This document shows positions 4,704-5,569 of a DNA stretch of 5,569 nucleotides, in pieces; positions within the stretch are counted from its first letter, which is position 1, and every line of letters starts with the position of its first letter. The stretch lies in the NCBI GenBank assembly GCA_002385805.1, contig DGEF01000010.1:1-5569 (forward strand). The letters are read 5' to 3'. Origin of the DNA: Peptococcaceae bacterium UBA3933. Lineage in GTDB: Bacteria; Bacillota; Peptococcia; Peptococcales; BICA1-8. The translations under genes and the position numbers were made by a program. Below the pieces are notes generated by a model. That model was given only the letters and a program-made list of their open reading frames with translations. It was not told where the DNA came from and searched no databases.

Positions 4704-5569
4704 ATGCAAGTAAATACAAAAAGATTAGAAAAAGATTTGGTCAATATTGCTCAATTCGGCAGACTGGAAAATGGAGGGGTAACGCGCCTGGCTTTTTCCC
4801 AAGAAGATTTACGAGCAAGGGATTATTTAAAAAAAGCTATGGAGGAGATTGGTCTTAAAGTAACCATAGACCCTTTTGGAAATATGCGGGGAAGAAGAGA
4901 TGGTAAAAGGGACCTTGCACCGGTTATGATCGGTTCTCATCTGGATACAGTGCCTAATGGTGGTAATTACGATGGTGTCCTAGGAGTAATCGGTGCTTTA
5001 GAAGTGATTCGAGTTTTAAATGATGAGGGTATTGTTACGGAAAGACCTATTGAAGTCGTAAACTTTTCTTGTGAGGAGTCAAGCCGGTTTAGGGCAGGTA
5101 CCTTAGGAAGTAAATTTTTGGTTAGTAAAATTAGTGTTGAAGACATAAAAAAATATGTAGATAAAGATGGAATTACCCTTTATGATGCGGTGAAATCCTG
5201 GGGCTTGGATCCGGAGGAAATGCCCAAATTTCAGTTAAAAAAAGATGATCTTTATGCTTTTCTGGAATTACATATTGAACAAGGGCCGGTTTTGGAAAAC
5301 GAAAACCTCCAGGTGGGGATTGTGACGGCTATAGCTGCCCCTACCCGTTTCCGGGTCATTATTAAAGGGCGGGCGGATCACTCTGGAAACACCCCTATGT
5401 CAATGCGAAAAGATGCACTAGCCGGTGCCAGTGAACTTATTTTAGCTGTGGAAAGAATTGCAAGTTCAGAAGCTGGGGACAGAACCGTTGGTACAGTTGG
5501 TTATGTCAATGTAGTACCGGGAGCCATGAATGTGATACCAGGCGAAGTTGAATTAGGTATAGATATTCG
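4704..5569 (+). CDS. M20-family N-carbamoyl-L-amino acid hydrolase / allantoate amidohydrolase-like enzyme (3' truncated)
   Basis: From ATG 4704, 8 nt after AAGGGAG at 4689-4695, the frame is open to the window end, giving 288 residues of an expected roughly 410. Metal-site motifs of the M20 amidase/carbamoylase group are intact: GSHLDTVPNGGNYDGVLG at 77-94 (His79 and bridging Asp90), FSCEESSRF at 121-129 (catalytic Glu124, metal ligand Glu125) and ELHIEQGPVLE at 188-198 (His190). The dimerisation/lid domain begins with KGRADHSGNTPMSMRKDAL at 221-239, whose His226 normally reaches the partner active site. The last metal-binding histidine, expected near the C terminus, is outside the window. 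Relatives are cytosolic dimeric metal enzymes that split N-carbamoyl amino acids to amino acid, CO2 and ammonia, or act on allantoate. With a DcuC-like carrier and a racemase nearby and no visible allantoinase or ureidoglycolate genes, an N-carbamoyl amino acid is favoured over allantoate, but substrate cannot be told from sequence. Confidence 0.9.
   Translation, partial: MQVNTKRLEKDLVNIAQFGRLENGGVTRLAFSQEDLRARDYLKKAMEEIGLKVTIDPFGNMRGRRDGKRDLAPVMIGSHLDTVPNGGNYDGVLGVIGALEVIRVLNDEGIVTERPIEVVNFSCEESSRFRAGTLGSKFLVSKISVEDIKKYVDKDGITLYDAVKSWGLDPEEMPKFQLKKDDLYAFLELHIEQGPVLENENLQVGIVTAIAAPTRFRVIIKGRADHSGNTPMSMRKDALAGASELILAVERIASSEAGDRTVGTVGYVNVVPGAMNVIPGEVELGIDI

Overview
The window is A+T-rich, densely coded bacterial DNA with strong GGAGG-type ribosome binding sites, all genes on the + strand and short intrinsic terminators. 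Together with the protein families present (YheO/DauR-type regulator, DcuC-type carrier, cysteine-pair Asp/Glu racemase, M20 carbamoylase), this suggests a low-GC anaerobic Firmicute of the Clostridia. That placement is an inference from style and gene content; no taxonomic marker is present.

Layout. Positions 1-780 hold the 3' three quarters of a PLP-dependent D-cysteine desulfhydrase/ACC-deaminase family lyase, whose start lies outside the window. It ends in a 14-bp-stem intrinsic terminator. A second unit follows: ridA (921-1307) and, 21 bp later, a YheO-like PAS/HTH regulator (1329-2000). A 315-bp regulatory gap (2001-2315) contains a perfect 16-bp inverted repeat, a TATAAT box and an 18-bp leader hairpin. 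It leads to an aspartate/glutamate racemase (2316-3005) closed by a strong terminator (stem of 16 bp). A 350-bp AT-rich gap with inverted and direct repeats precedes a DcuC-family transporter (3356-4609). After a hairpin-bearing 94-bp spacer comes an M20-family N-carbamoyl-L-amino acid hydrolase/allantoate amidohydrolase-like enzyme (4704 to the window end, 3' truncated).

How the genes may work together. The set looks like a catabolic locus for an amino acid or an N-carbamoyl (ureido) derivative. The DcuC-type carrier would bring in an acidic substrate, the M20 enzyme would remove a carbamoyl group, the cofactor-independent racemase would interconvert D and L isomers, and the PLP lyase would deaminate or desulfurise the amino acid. 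RidA would hydrolyse the reactive enamine/imine (2-aminoacrylate type) the lyase releases, and the YheO/DauR-like protein is the probable local regulator. Individual family assignments are firm; the shared pathway and the true substrate are inference.

No RNA genes, CRISPR arrays, insertion sequences, attachment sites or replication origin were seen.
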